Part shown: positions 8,603-15,489 of the stretch, piece by piece
How the letters are laid out: each line of letters begins with the position of its first letter
How positions within the stretch are numbered: position 1 is the first letter of the stretch
Source: Clostridia bacterium
GTDB taxonomy: Bacteria > Bacillota_A > Clostridia > Christensenellales > Aristaeellaceae
Reading direction: 5' to 3'
DNA: 27,894 nucleotides
Assembly (NCBI GenBank): GCA_017464225.1
Contig: JAFUDW010000124.1
Location: forward strand, 1 to 27,894
Notes under the pieces: model-generated
Seen by the model: only the letters and a program-made list of their open reading frames with translations
Databases searched by the model: none
What the model was told of the DNA's origin: nothing
Program-made: the position numbers and the translations under genes

Positions 8603-8986
8603 TCAGTCGATCACTGCGTCCGGATGCTTTTTCATATAGTCCTCAACGGCCGCCTTGATGGCTTCTTCGGCCAGGAGGGAGCAATGCATCTTGATGGGGG
8701 GCAGGCCGTCCAGCGCTTCGGCAACGGCAGCGTTGGTCAGTTTCAGCGCTTCCTTGAGCGTTTTACCCTTTACCATTTCGGTGGCCATGGAGCTGGTGGC
8801 GATGGCGGCGCCGCAGCCGAAGGTTTTAAATTTCACATCGGTGATAACGCCGTTATCCACTTTCAGAAACATGCGCATGATATCGCCGCACTTGGCGTTG
8901 CCCACCGTGCCCACGCCGTCAGCGTTTTCAATTTCACCCACGTTGCGGGGATTGCTGAAATGATCCAGAACTTTTTCGGAATACAT
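8603..8986 (-). CDS. nifU: NifU/IscU-type Fe-S cluster scaffold
   Basis: A 127-residue protein that matches the U-type scaffold on which Fe-S clusters are built from sulfur supplied by the desulfurase. The start MYSEKVLDHFSNPRNVG is diagnostic. The three cluster-binding cysteines are at 33 (KCGD), 58 (FGCGAAIATSS) and 102 (KMHCS), and Asp35 follows the first. It is the short single-domain form, without the C-terminal Nfu domain of nitrogen-fixation NifU. The ATG overlaps the nifS stop by one base (TAATG), so the pair is translationally coupled. Naming it nifU or iscU is a matter of convention in Clostridia, where iscR-nifS-nifU is the common order. Confidence 0.96.
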   Translation of the reverse strand: MYSEKVLDHFSNPRNVGEIENADGVGTVGNAKCGDIMRMFLKVDNGVITDVKFKTFGCGAAIATSSMATEMVKGKTLKEALKLTNAAVAEALDGLPPIKMHCSLLAEEAIKAAVEDYMKKHPDAVID

Positions 8987-10164
8987 TATTTTTGTGCCTC
9001 CATAAAATCAGCGTACAGCGGGGACATGGAACGGAGCACCTCCACGATGCCGGGCAGGACCTTGAGCACCTCGTCCACCTCTTCCTGCGTGGAGGTATCG
9101 CTCAGGGAGAAACGCAGGCTGCCATGGGCGATCTCATGGGGAAGACCGATAGCCAGCAGCACATGGGAGGGATCCAGCGAGCCGCTGGTGCAGGCGGAGC
9201 CGCTGGATGCCGCGATGCCCGCCAGATCGAGCCGCAACAGCAGGCTTTCGCCCTCCACAAAGCGGATGGAGATGTTGCAGTTGTTGGGCAGGCGGTTGGT
9301 GCGGTGGCCGTTCAAACGGGTGTAGGGGATCGAAGAAGTCAGCCCGTCGATCAGCTGATCGCGCAGCGCGGCGATGCGGGCGGATTTTTCTTCCAGGTTT
9401 TGGGTGGCCAGCGTCAATGCCTCGGCAAGACCCACAATACCGGGTATATTCTCGGTGGTGGCGCGCTTACCGCGCTCCTGAGCGCCGCCGTGCATGAAGT
9501 TTTCAATGCGGGTGCCCTGCTTGATATAGAGCACGCCCACGCCCTTGGGGCCGTGGAACTTATGGGCCGAAAGGCTCAGCATATCGCAGCCGATTTCCTT
9601 TACGTCCATGGGGATGGCGCCCATGGCCTGAACGGCGTCGGTATGGAACAGCACCTTGTGCTGATGGGCGATGGCGGCGATTTCACGGATGGGCTGGAGC
9701 GTGCCGATCTCGTTGTTGGCGGCCATGATGCTGATAAGAGTGGTCTGATCGGTAATGGCTTTTTCCACATCGTCCGGATTGACCTGACCAAACTCGTCCA
9801 CCGGCAGATAGGTCACGGTAAAGCCCTGCTTTTCCAGCCACTGGCAGGTATGCAGCACGGCGTGGTGCTCGATGGCAGATGTAATGATGTGATTGCCCTT
9901 TTTCCGATTGGCGAAGGCCGTGCCCTTGATGGCCCAGTTATCGCTTTCGCTGCCGCCGGAGGTAAAGTATACTTCCTGGGGCTTGCAGTCCAGCACTGCG
10001 GCCACCTTCCGCCGGGCTTCCTCCAGCGCTTTGCGGGCGTCGCGGCCCGAACCGTGGATGCTGCTGGCGTTTCCGTAGCACTCGGTGAAATAGGGCAGCA
10101 TCTTTTCCAGCACGGCGGGATTGACGGCTGTGGTGGCGGCGTTGTCCATGTAGATGCGGTTCAA
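8986..10164 (-). CDS. nifS: Cysteine desulfurase (NifS/IscS class)
   Basis: A 392-residue PLP enzyme that removes sulfur from cysteine and passes it as persulfide to the scaffold next door. The start YMDNAATT, the PLP lysine in SAHKFHGPKGVG (Lys202) and the catalytic cysteine in SSGSACTSGSLDPSHVL (Cys325, on the long mobile loop of group I enzymes) are all present. The start codon is TTG at 10164, four bases overlapping the iscR stop (TTGA). AAAGGAG about 11 bases upstream supports it over the internal ATG five codons later. Position between iscR and nifU confirms a role in general Fe-S assembly. It may also supply sulfur for tRNA thiolation, though no mnmA is in this window. Confidence 0.96.
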   Translation of the reverse strand: MNRIYMDNAATTAVNPAVLEKMLPYFTECYGNASSIHGSGRDARKALEEARRKVAAVLDCKPQEVYFTSGGSESDNWAIKGTAFANRKKGNHIITSAIEHHAVLHTCQWLEKQGFTVTYLPVDEFGQVNPDDVEKAITDQTTLISIMAANNEIGTLQPIREIAAIAHQHKVLFHTDAVQAMGAIPMDVKEIGCDMLSLSAHKFHGPKGVGVLYIKQGTRIENFMHGGAQERGKRATTENIPGIVGLAEALTLATQNLEEKSARIAALRDQLIDGLTSSIPYTRLNGHRTNRLPNNCNISIRFVEGESLLLRLDLAGIAASSGSACTSGSLDPSHVLLAIGLPHEIAHGSLRFSLSDTSTQEEVDEVLKVLPGIVEVLRSMSPLYADFMEAQK

Positions 10165-10583
10165 GTGGATGTCATCTCCTTTGAGTCAAGCATATCCTGA
10201 AGCGAAATACTGTACAGCAGATCGTTGATGCTGTTTGTCAGGTATTCCCATACGTGCCGCGCGGGGCAGCCTTCGCTGTGGGGACAGTCAAAGCTGTCGC
10301 CCTCCACGGCGCATTCCGAAAGGTTCAGCGGCCCTTCCATGGCGTCTATGATGTGGCCTACCGTGATCTCGCGCGGCGGCTTGGCCAGCTGATACCCGCC
10401 CTGCGCGCCGCGCACCGTGGTCACCAGCCCAGCCTTGCGCAGACTTCCCAACAGCTGCTCCAGGTATTGATCGGGCAGCGCCAGCTGAGCGATGGCCTTG
10501 AGCGGCTGGGGGCCGTCATCGGCCTTCTGCGCCAGATACAGCATGGCGTAAAGGCCGTATTTTCCGCGCGTGGAAAGCTTCAA
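10161..10583 (-). CDS. iscR: IscR-like Rrf2-family Fe-S regulator
   Basis: A 140-residue Rrf2 protein with an N-terminal winged helix (MKLSTRGKYGLYAMLYLA, then VRGAQGGYQLAKPP wing). Its three cysteines at 91, 100 and 106 are in the place where IscR holds its [2Fe-2S] cluster (E. coli spacing is 92/98/104). It probably senses cluster supply and represses this operon when clusters are plentiful. The start is TTG at 10583, with GGAGGG 6-8 bases upstream; no nearer ATG fits. A 17-bp palindrome between promoter and start is the likely autoregulatory site. CymR-type or other Rrf2 functions are less likely because of the Cys trio and the linked nifS-nifU. Confidence 0.93.
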   Translation of the reverse strand: MKLSTRGKYGLYAMLYLAQKADDGPQPLKAIAQLALPDQYLEQLLGSLRKAGLVTTVRGAQGGYQLAKPPREITVGHIIDAMEGPLNLSECAVEGDSFDCPHSEGCPARHVWEYLTNSINDLLYSISLQDMLDSKEMTST

Positions 10584-10603
10584 ATCAGTTCCCTCCAGGA
10601 AAT

Positions 10604-10620
10604 CCGATTAATTTAATCGG
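10604..10620. promoter_or_regulatory. 17-bp palindromic operator, IscR type-1-like
   Basis: CCGATTAA-T-TTAATCGG is a perfect 8+8 palindrome. It agrees with the E. coli IscR type-1 consensus core YYGACTRWWWYAGTCRR at all positions except the C-to-T change at position 5 and its mirror G-to-A. It lies just downstream of the -10 box of the iscR promoter, where a bound repressor would block transcription. Confidence 0.8.
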
Positions 10621-10632
10621 GAATCAACAAGA

Positions 10633-10661
10633 AGGATATCATGAACGGCCGCAAATGTCAA
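10633..10661 (-). promoter_or_regulatory. Promoter of the iscR-nifS-nifU-hflX run
   Basis: On the minus strand TTGACA (10661-10656), a 17-base spacer and TATCCT (10638-10633). Transcription would begin near 10626, immediately before the palindromic operator, and lead to the iscR TTG start. Confidence 0.75.
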
Positions 10662-10716
10662 CGGTATTTTGCGAAAAAGGAGGAATATTTCTGAAAGGAA
10701 ACATAAAAAAACGCCC

Positions 10717-11685
10717 TTAGTTTTCTTCTCCGCTTTGAAGCTTGGCAAACCGTTCAAGCAGGTCAAAAACCTCCGCCATGGTGCAGGCCGCAGTAATTTG
10801 CGTGCGCAGCCTGGCCGCGCCGCGTTTGCCGTGGATGTACCAGCATAAGTGCTTGCGCATTTCCAGCACGGCGCTGCGCTCGCCCTTCCATTCCAGCATC
10901 ATTTTGCCATGCCGGATGGCGGTATCAACGATCCGCCGCTCATCCGGCAGCGAAAAGGCTTCGCCCTGCAGCGCGGCCTTGATTTCAGCAAAAACAAAGG
11001 GATTGCCCAGCGCGCCGCGACCGATGGCGACGCCGTCGCAGCCCGTTGCGTTCAGCGCGTTCAGGGCGGATTCGGCGGAATTGATATCGCCGTTGCACAG
11101 AACGGGGATGGATACGGCTTGCTTCACCCGGGCGATTTGATGCCAATCGGCTTTTCCGGCATACTGCTGGGCGCGGGTGCGCCCGTGCACCGTGAGCAGG
11201 TCCGCGCCGCAGTCCTGAGCGATCTTCGCCAGCTCCGCCGCGCAGATATGGTTTTCATCCCAGCCCAGCCGCATTTTAACGCTCAAAGGCAAAGCCGTGG
11301 CTTTTCTCACTGCTGTGATGACCCGGGCGCACTGGGCAAGATCGCGCATCATAGCGCTGCCCGACCCCGATGTGACCACCTTTTGCGCCGGACAGCCCAT
11401 GTTGATATCGACGCCCGAAAACAGGCCGGTATCGCTGAGCTGGGCGGCGGCCTCCGCCATGTATCCTGTATCGTGACCGAAAATCTGCACCCTGGGCGCA
11501 GGCTCTTCCGGATTAACGGCCAGGAGGTAACGATATACGTTCAGCGTATTGGGAGCCTGCAGGAAGCCCTGCGCGCTGACCATTTCGGTGGTGGTATAAT
11601 TACAGCCCTGTTCGGCGCACAGCGTGCGCATGGGCCAATCGGTGATGCCCGCCATGGGGGCCAGGGCAAGGATGGGCGTCGTCAT
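10717..11685 (-). CDS. dusB: tRNA-dihydrouridine synthase
   Basis: A 322-residue FMN enzyme that reduces uridines in the D-loop of tRNAs to dihydrouridine. The start ILALAPMAGITDWPMR, the catalytic cysteine in NMGCPAQKVV, the RNA-contact motif VHGRTRAQ, and the C-terminal CNGDI, GVAIGRGALGNPF and MRKHLCWYIHG segments are those of DusB-type enzymes. I start at 11685 because this ATG overlaps the upstream stop (ATGA). The longer frame to 11775 runs inside the previous gene and does not match the family. It forms a two-gene unit with the upstream membrane protein. GGGCG followed by seven T stands right after the stop, but I see no good stem before it. Confidence 0.95.
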   Translation of the reverse strand: MTTPILALAPMAGITDWPMRTLCAEQGCNYTTTEMVSAQGFLQAPNTLNVYRYLLAVNPEEPAPRVQIFGHDTGYMAEAAAQLSDTGLFSGVDINMGCPAQKVVTSGSGSAMMRDLAQCARVITAVRKATALPLSVKMRLGWDENHICAAELAKIAQDCGADLLTVHGRTRAQQYAGKADWHQIARVKQAVSIPVLCNGDINSAESALNALNATGCDGVAIGRGALGNPFVFAEIKAALQGEAFSLPDERRIVDTAIRHGKMMLEWKGERSAVLEMRKHLCWYIHGKRGAARLRTQITAACTMAEVFDLLERFAKLQSGEEN

Positions 11686-12179
11686 GGGGTGTTCTGCTCC
11701 ACTGTGGTGATGTTGCGGATCTTCCAGTTTCCGCTTTCGCGGGTGAGGATCATGGTATAGGTACCCTCGGGCCACGCCGGTACGCCGCCGCTTGAGGCTT
11801 TGCCGTCAATGGAGGGGATGCGCTCGGCAACGGTGGCTGTGGCGCTGTCCTCCCAGGGCCAGCACCATACCCGTTTCAATGATATACGATGGTCAAAGCC
11901 GGTCACGCTCACATTCTGGTAGGGTCCCTCGCCGTTCAATGCGCGCTGCAGCTGCTCGTCCCGCTCGATCCATGCGGAAGTAAAGTACTGATTCAGGGAG
12001 GAGAGCGGCTCATCCATCATGATCACCTGGGCCCGCCGGGCCATGCCGTCCTTGATGATCACATAAATATTGGTGGTGTTCATGGCGTAATAAAAGGTAA
12101 CGGTCAGCATGCCGATGAGCAGCAGCAGGATAAAAAGCCTGGACGCGATATACCAGACGAAACGGCGCAGATAACGCAT
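11682..12179 (-). CDS. Single-pass membrane protein of unknown function
   Basis: A 165-residue protein that I do not recognise. The N-terminus is basic (MRYLRRF) and is followed by one transmembrane helix at about residues 8-32 (IASRLFILLLLIGMLTVTFYY), leaving about 130 residues outside the membrane. That domain has a helix, then strands ending in TYTMILTRESGNWKIRNIT; the 'GxWKI' ending is common in NTF2-like folds, an inference only. The ATG at 12179 has a strong GGGAGGTGA 6-8 bases upstream. An upstream ATG at 12206 lacks one and overlaps the -10 box of the promoter. The gene is translationally coupled to dusB. Confidence 0.75.
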   Translation of the reverse strand: MRYLRRFVWYIASRLFILLLLIGMLTVTFYYAMNTTNIYVIIKDGMARRAQVIMMDEPLSSLNQYFTSAWIERDEQLQRALNGEGPYQNVSVTGFDHRISLKRVWCWPWEDSATATVAERIPSIDGKASSGGVPAWPEGTYTMILTRESGNWKIRNITTVEQNTP

Positions 12180-12204
12180 GAACTCACCTCCCGCAAACGT
12201 TTTC

Positions 12205-12233
12205 ATTATACCCGATCACAGGGCAAAAAACAA
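12205..12233 (-). promoter_or_regulatory. Promoter for the membrane protein-dusB unit
   Basis: On the minus strand TTGTTT (12233-12228), 17 bases, then a perfect TATAAT (12210-12205). The -35 box lies in the T-run of the terminator that ends the preceding gene, so the two signals are interlocked. Confidence 0.75.
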
Positions 12234-12260
12234 GCCGGACGCCTGTAACAAGCGTCCGGC
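12223..12260 (-). terminator. Rho-independent terminator of the PrsA-like gene
   Basis: On the minus strand GCCGGACGC and GCGTCCGGC pair perfectly over 9 bp (12252-12260 with 12234-12242), followed by TTGTTTTTTG. It lies 15 bases after the stop of the lipoprotein gene. Confidence 0.9.
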
Positions 12261-12275
12261 GGAGGTTTTGCGGGA

Positions 12276-13358
12276 TCAGTTGAGCCTGTCCAGATAGAGC
12301 TGGACATCGGCGGCGTTGACCCATTCGGTCATGGCGGCGTTATAGGCGTCCGTCCGGGCGGTTTCAAGCGTTTCATCGTAAAGCTCGTCCCGTACGGCCT
12401 CCAGCGTCACGGTGGCTTCCTCCACGTCCTGAACGTACTTGGCGAACGCATACCCGCCCGAAGTCTGAATGGCTTCGGTCACGCTGCCGGCTTCATTCAG
12501 CGCCATGGCGGCGTTTGCCACGTCGGCGCTGGGCAGGGTGCTGCCCTCGCGCACGGCATATTCGCGCACTTCGGCGCCCAGGCTGTGCATCGCCTCGCCC
12601 TGAGCCGCGCGGTCGATCAGCGCTTTGACTTCGGCTTCGGCGTCGTCGCCGGTGAGCTCAATGACCTGGATGATCCGGTATCCGGCAGGCGTGTAGAAAA
12701 TGGTGTCGCTGCCGTTGCGGGCGGTGTTATAGGCGTTGGCGCTGTTTTCAAAGCGCTCCTTCTGGGCGCTGATCTTTTCATCCAGGGCGGATTGCAGCGC
12801 GGCGTCGTCCACCGTCACATCCCGGGAGGCGTATTCCTTGAGTCTGTCCTCCACCATGTTCTGTTCCACGGAGGCGCGGACTGTCTCCAGCGTAATGCCT
12901 TCGTTACGCGCCGCAGCTTCCAGTTCTTCATCGGAGGGATCGCTGTCGGCAAAGTATACGCTCTTGACGGATTCCAGCTGCTCGGCGTACTGCGTTTCGG
13001 CATCGGCGTCCATCGCCGCCTTTTCCTCATCGGTAAACTGATCCAAACCAAGCTCGGCGGCCTTATGCTGGATGACATTGCTTGAAATAAAGCTCTGGGC
13101 TGTGTTCTGCAGCACGTTGGCGGTATCCACGGTGCCGTCGGACATGCCAAACTGCGCCAACAGCTGGGCGTACTGCTGCTCGGTGTAGAGGTTGTAATTG
13201 TACAGGTTCACAAACCGCTGTTTGGTGATGTGCTCGCCGTTGACGGTCAGGATGGTCTGCCGGGCGTCCACGTCACTGTCCCGCAGCACCAGGGAGGAAC
13301 AGCCGCTGAAGGTCAGCACGGCGGCCAGGAGCAAAATAAAAAGCGTCTTCTTTTTCAT
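12276..13358 (-). CDS. PrsA/SurA-like lipoprotein (peptidyl-prolyl isomerase family)
   Basis: A 360-residue exported protein. The signal peptide ends in a lipobox-like FSGC with Cys20 as the likely lipid-modified residue. An N-terminal SurA/trigger-factor-like helical domain follows (VNGEHITKQRFVNLYNYNLY through about residue 190). Then comes a segment resembling a parvulin domain (about 205-310, with GYRIIQVIEL and SGGYAFAKYV), though the usual isomerase residues are not obvious, and a closing helix. Family members help exported proteins fold outside the membrane. The ATG at 13358 begins the signal peptide; the open frame further upstream includes the promoter. It is transcribed alone: its own promoter lies 40 bp upstream and a terminator follows. 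Confidence 0.8.
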   Translation of the reverse strand: MKKKTLFILLLAAVLTFSGCSSLVLRDSDVDARQTILTVNGEHITKQRFVNLYNYNLYTEQQYAQLLAQFGMSDGTVDTANVLQNTAQSFISSNVIQHKAAELGLDQFTDEEKAAMDADAETQYAEQLESVKSVYFADSDPSDEELEAAARNEGITLETVRASVEQNMVEDRLKEYASRDVTVDDAALQSALDEKISAQKERFENSANAYNTARNGSDTIFYTPAGYRIIQVIELTGDDAEAEVKALIDRAAQGEAMHSLGAEVREYAVREGSTLPSADVANAAMALNEAGSVTEAIQTSGGYAFAKYVQDVEEATVTLEAVRDELYDETLETARTDAYNAAMTEWVNAADVQLYLDRLN

Positions 13359-13398
13359 AGTTTGCCTTTGCACTCCAATCTGATATTTTGCGTAACCT

Positions 13399-13427
13399 AT
13401 TATACTGAAAAAGACGAAAGAGTTCAA
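13399..13427 (-). promoter_or_regulatory. Promoter of the PrsA-like gene
   Basis: On the minus strand TTGAAC (13427-13422), 17 bases, TATAAT (13404-13399). The -35 box overlaps the last codon and stop of the ppx gene upstream. Confidence 0.8.
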
Positions 13428-14314
13428 GATGATTTTTGTTCCGCCAGCATCCGCAGCAGCCCATCGCCGTTGGTGCGCTCGGTTACGGTCACCGTGGATA
13501 GGCTCAGCCTGTCCATTACGGCGATCAGGATGGCCATGCCGGTGGGCAGGATATCGATGCGAGAGGCGGGAAAGCCAGGGATGGCGGCGCGCTGTTCCCT
13601 GGGGACGGCGGCGACGGACAGAAGATGGCGATAGATCGTATCCCTGCGCAGCAGAAAGCCCTCAACCTGCGCTTTTTTGCGGGACAGTCCCTGAGCCAGA
13701 CAGGCGCAGGCCGTTCCCGTGCCGCCTACTGAGTAAAAATGCTGAATATCCTTGTGACTGACCAATACTTCAGGAAGATCCCGGCAGGCAGCGGACGCGG
13801 CGTTCAAAGCTGCCGTAACGTCCTGCGGATCGTTGACAGGGTGGGCGGCAAAAAGCCTGGAAGCGCCCAGCTGAAGCGAAACGGCGGCCTGCACGCGCAT
13901 GCCTTCGCCAATGGCGATCTCGGTGGAGCCGCCTCCGATATCGATCATTCCGGCAGGCTTATTTCCCGCCGCGCCGTAAAAGGACGCGGCGGCTTCCTCC
14001 TCGCCGCTGAGCACGGTCAGGGGAAGGCCGCAAGCGCTCTGTATGGCGAAGGAGAGCGCGTCGGCGTTCTGCGCGTCCCGCACGGCGCTGGTGGCGTATA
14101 TGCCAAGCACCGGCGCGCCTGCCTCCGCCGCAAGCTTCCGGATGCCGGAGACCGTATCGCTGATGGCGTCTTCGGCCAGACGTTCATCCCGCATATGTAA
14201 AAACAGGCGTGTTTCCACACGCCTGCGCTGGGCGGTACTGTCCGGCGCCTCAAAGTCCGCCGTCACGCAGCGGGTAGAATTGGAGCCGATCACGATCACT
14301 GCCTTTTTGCTCAT
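13424..14314 (-). CDS. ppx: Ppx/GppA-family phosphatase
   Basis: A 296-residue member of the exopolyphosphatase/guanosine-pentaphosphate phosphatase family, with the actin-like ATPase fold. Phosphate-binding segments are visible: VIGSNSTRC at 8-16, YATSAVRDAQN at 73-83, LSGEEEA (catalytic Glu about 105-107), and the loop MIDIGGGSTEIAIG at 123-136. It covers the two core lobes only, about 300 residues, and lacks the HD-type C-terminal domain of long Ppx proteins. Whether it acts on polyphosphate, pppGpp or another substrate cannot be told. The ATG overlaps the divIC stop (ATGA), so it is the last gene of the yabP-yabQ-divIC unit. Ppx next to divIC is seen in other Clostridia, from memory. Confidence 0.88.
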   Translation of the reverse strand: MSKKAVIVIGSNSTRCVTADFEAPDSTAQRRRVETRLFLHMRDERLAEDAISDTVSGIRKLAAEAGAPVLGIYATSAVRDAQNADALSFAIQSACGLPLTVLSGEEEAAASFYGAAGNKPAGMIDIGGGSTEIAIGEGMRVQAAVSLQLGASRLFAAHPVNDPQDVTAALNAASAACRDLPEVLVSHKDIQHFYSVGGTGTACACLAQGLSRKKAQVEGFLLRRDTIYRHLLSVAAVPREQRAAIPGFPASRIDILPTGMAILIAVMDRLSLSTVTVTERTNGDGLLRMLAEQKSS

Positions 14315-14694
14315 TCCAACGCCTCCGCATCCAGCACGGCCATCTGCACCGGCTCGTCGGTTTCGCCGTATAAAGCTTCCGGATTTTTGATTACAAACAG
14401 TTTTTCATCGGGCATCATGTAGCCGTAGATTTGCCTTGCCTTTGCCATGATATAGTCGTCGGTCTCCACGATCTGCAGCTCGTCCTCCAGTTTTCTATAC
14501 TGTTTATACTGCTGGTCGCGCTCGATCCGCAGGTCGGTGAGCCTGACCTGCATTTCGGCGGTGGAATCCTGAATAGCGCCGATGGCCATGACGCCCAGCG
14601 TGATTACCACAAAAAGGGCGCAAACCAGCGCCAGAGGCCGAACGCGCATTGAAAACAAACGCTCCAGCGGATTGCCGGGAACAGGGGATGGCAT
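14311..14694 (-). CDS. divIC: DivIC/FtsB-like septum protein
   Basis: A 127-residue bitopic membrane protein of the FtsB/DivIC family, which joins FtsL and DivIB in the divisome and links septum wall synthesis to the division ring. It has a short cytoplasmic tail, one transmembrane helix at about 20-42 (LALVCALFVVITLGVMAIGAI), a coiled coil at about 44-80, and the family's extracellular motif (TDDYIMAKARQIYGYMMPDEK) near residue 90. GGAGG lies 7 bases before the ATG. Its position after yabP-yabQ matches the order known from Bacillus and many Clostridia, and it is coupled to ppx downstream. Confidence 0.9.
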   Translation of the reverse strand: MPSPVPGNPLERLFSMRVRPLALVCALFVVITLGVMAIGAIQDSTAEMQVRLTDLRIERDQQYKQYRKLEDELQIVETDDYIMAKARQIYGYMMPDEKLFVIKNPEALYGETDEPVQMAVLDAEALE

Positions 14695-14728
14695 GGTTTA
14701 CCTCCAGAGAAAAACTTTTCCGCTAAAG

Positions 14729-15061
14729 TTATTCGCTGCCTTTGCGCAAATTCCTGTTGCGGCGGAGCAAATTTATGGGAGCGGTAAGGAGCCTGCGCAG
14801 GCCAAGCCGGTAGATCATTGCGCCTGTCAGCATGGCCGGCAGCATATAAAAACGCAGGCTGCTGCAGCCGGTCAGCGTCAGCGCGGCCAGCGTAAGCCCG
14901 GAGGAGATCATGCAGAGCGCCAGCGCGGCCAGCAGATGCGCAAACCATGATTTGCTGTTCAGCAGCGGCAGGGCAAGATCATACAGCGGCGCCAGCAGCA
15001 TCCCGGCGTAAACCAGCGCCAGAAAGGTGTAGCCCTGAAAGGCCGTTTCCCTGAGCGGCAT
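14729..15061 (-). CDS. yabQ: Spore cortex biosynthesis protein YabQ
   Basis: A 110-residue integral membrane protein with about three to four hydrophobic segments (YTFLALVYAGMLLAPLYDLA, AHLLAALALCMISSGLTLAA, MLPAMLTGAMIYRLG) and a basic tail. YabQ is needed for cortex peptidoglycan formation and sits in the membranes around the forespore. The order yabP-yabQ-divIC supports the call more than any single motif. The ATG overlaps the yabP stop by one base. Its expression is expected in the mother cell under SigE, as in Bacillus, but I do not see a convincing SigE promoter. Confidence 0.87.
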   Translation of the reverse strand: MPLRETAFQGYTFLALVYAGMLLAPLYDLALPLLNSKSWFAHLLAALALCMISSGLTLAALTLTGCSSLRFYMLPAMLTGAMIYRLGLRRLLTAPINLLRRNRNLRKGSE

Positions 15062-15348
15062 CAGTGAAACAGCCCGCCCAGGCTCCGGCGCGCGCCGCCG
15101 CGGCCGCTGTAGGTCATGGCGTTGATCTGTCCTTCAATGGATACCCTTCCCTCGTCAAGCAAAAGAGCGGTGATATGCAGGCTGTCTCCGTCTATCACCA
15201 ATGGGCCGCCCTCGGTATGCAGGATCAGCTGCTTTTCGTCAAAGGACGATACGTCCTTGACGCCGGTCAGGTTCAGCGACTTGCGGCTGTTCAGCGTCAA
15301 AGTATGGGGGCGGGAAGGCGTTTCCGACGCCGCCGTTGTCTTTGCCAT
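15061..15348 (-). CDS. yabP: Sporulation protein YabP
   Basis: A 95-residue protein of the YabP/YqfC family, a small beta-rich sporulation protein. The typical pattern is present: HTLTLNSRKSLNLTGVKDVSSFDE, then LHTEGGPLVIDGDSLHI and LLLDEGRVSIEGQI. I start at 15348, with GAGGTGATCGAT in front; the frame is open further upstream but has no ribosome site. A CATATGTT octamer about 40 bp upstream of the ATG resembles a SigE -10 box, but its -35 partner is not clear. It heads the yabP-yabQ-divIC-ppx unit and is divergent from the receiver-like gene. Confidence 0.9.
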   Translation of the reverse strand: MAKTTAASETPSRPHTLTLNSRKSLNLTGVKDVSSFDEKQLILHTEGGPLVIDGDSLHITALLLDEGRVSIEGQINAMTYSGRGGARRSLGGLFH

Positions 15349-15424
15349 ATCGATCACCTCGGGCCATGATATGCAAGGACAGAGCAACATATGACTACTC
15401 TTACAGCAAAAAATGGCAAAACAA

Positions 15425-15452
15425 TTGCAAAAAAAAAGATTTGATGTATAAT
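15425..15452 (+). promoter_or_regulatory. Promoter of the pseudo-receiver gene
   Basis: TTGCAA (15425-15430), 16 bases, perfect TATAAT (15447-15452), with an A-run in the spacer. Transcription would start about 30 bases before the ATG at 15490. Confidence 0.7.
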
Positions 15453-15489
15453 GTGTAGTGCACTTATACTCTGTTATGGAGGATCATGC

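Noticed and set aside
8992..10200. A 402-codon open frame on the plus strand opposite nifS
   Set aside because: It is the antisense shadow of a GC-rich, strongly conserved gene; no family match and no ribosome site.
10690..10719. A rho-independent terminator after dusB
   Set aside because: A run of seven T follows GGGCG on the minus strand, but I could not find a stable stem before it.
15349..15430. A SigE-type promoter for yabP
   Set aside because: A CATATGTT octamer is present, but no ATA-type -35 element stands at the right distance.
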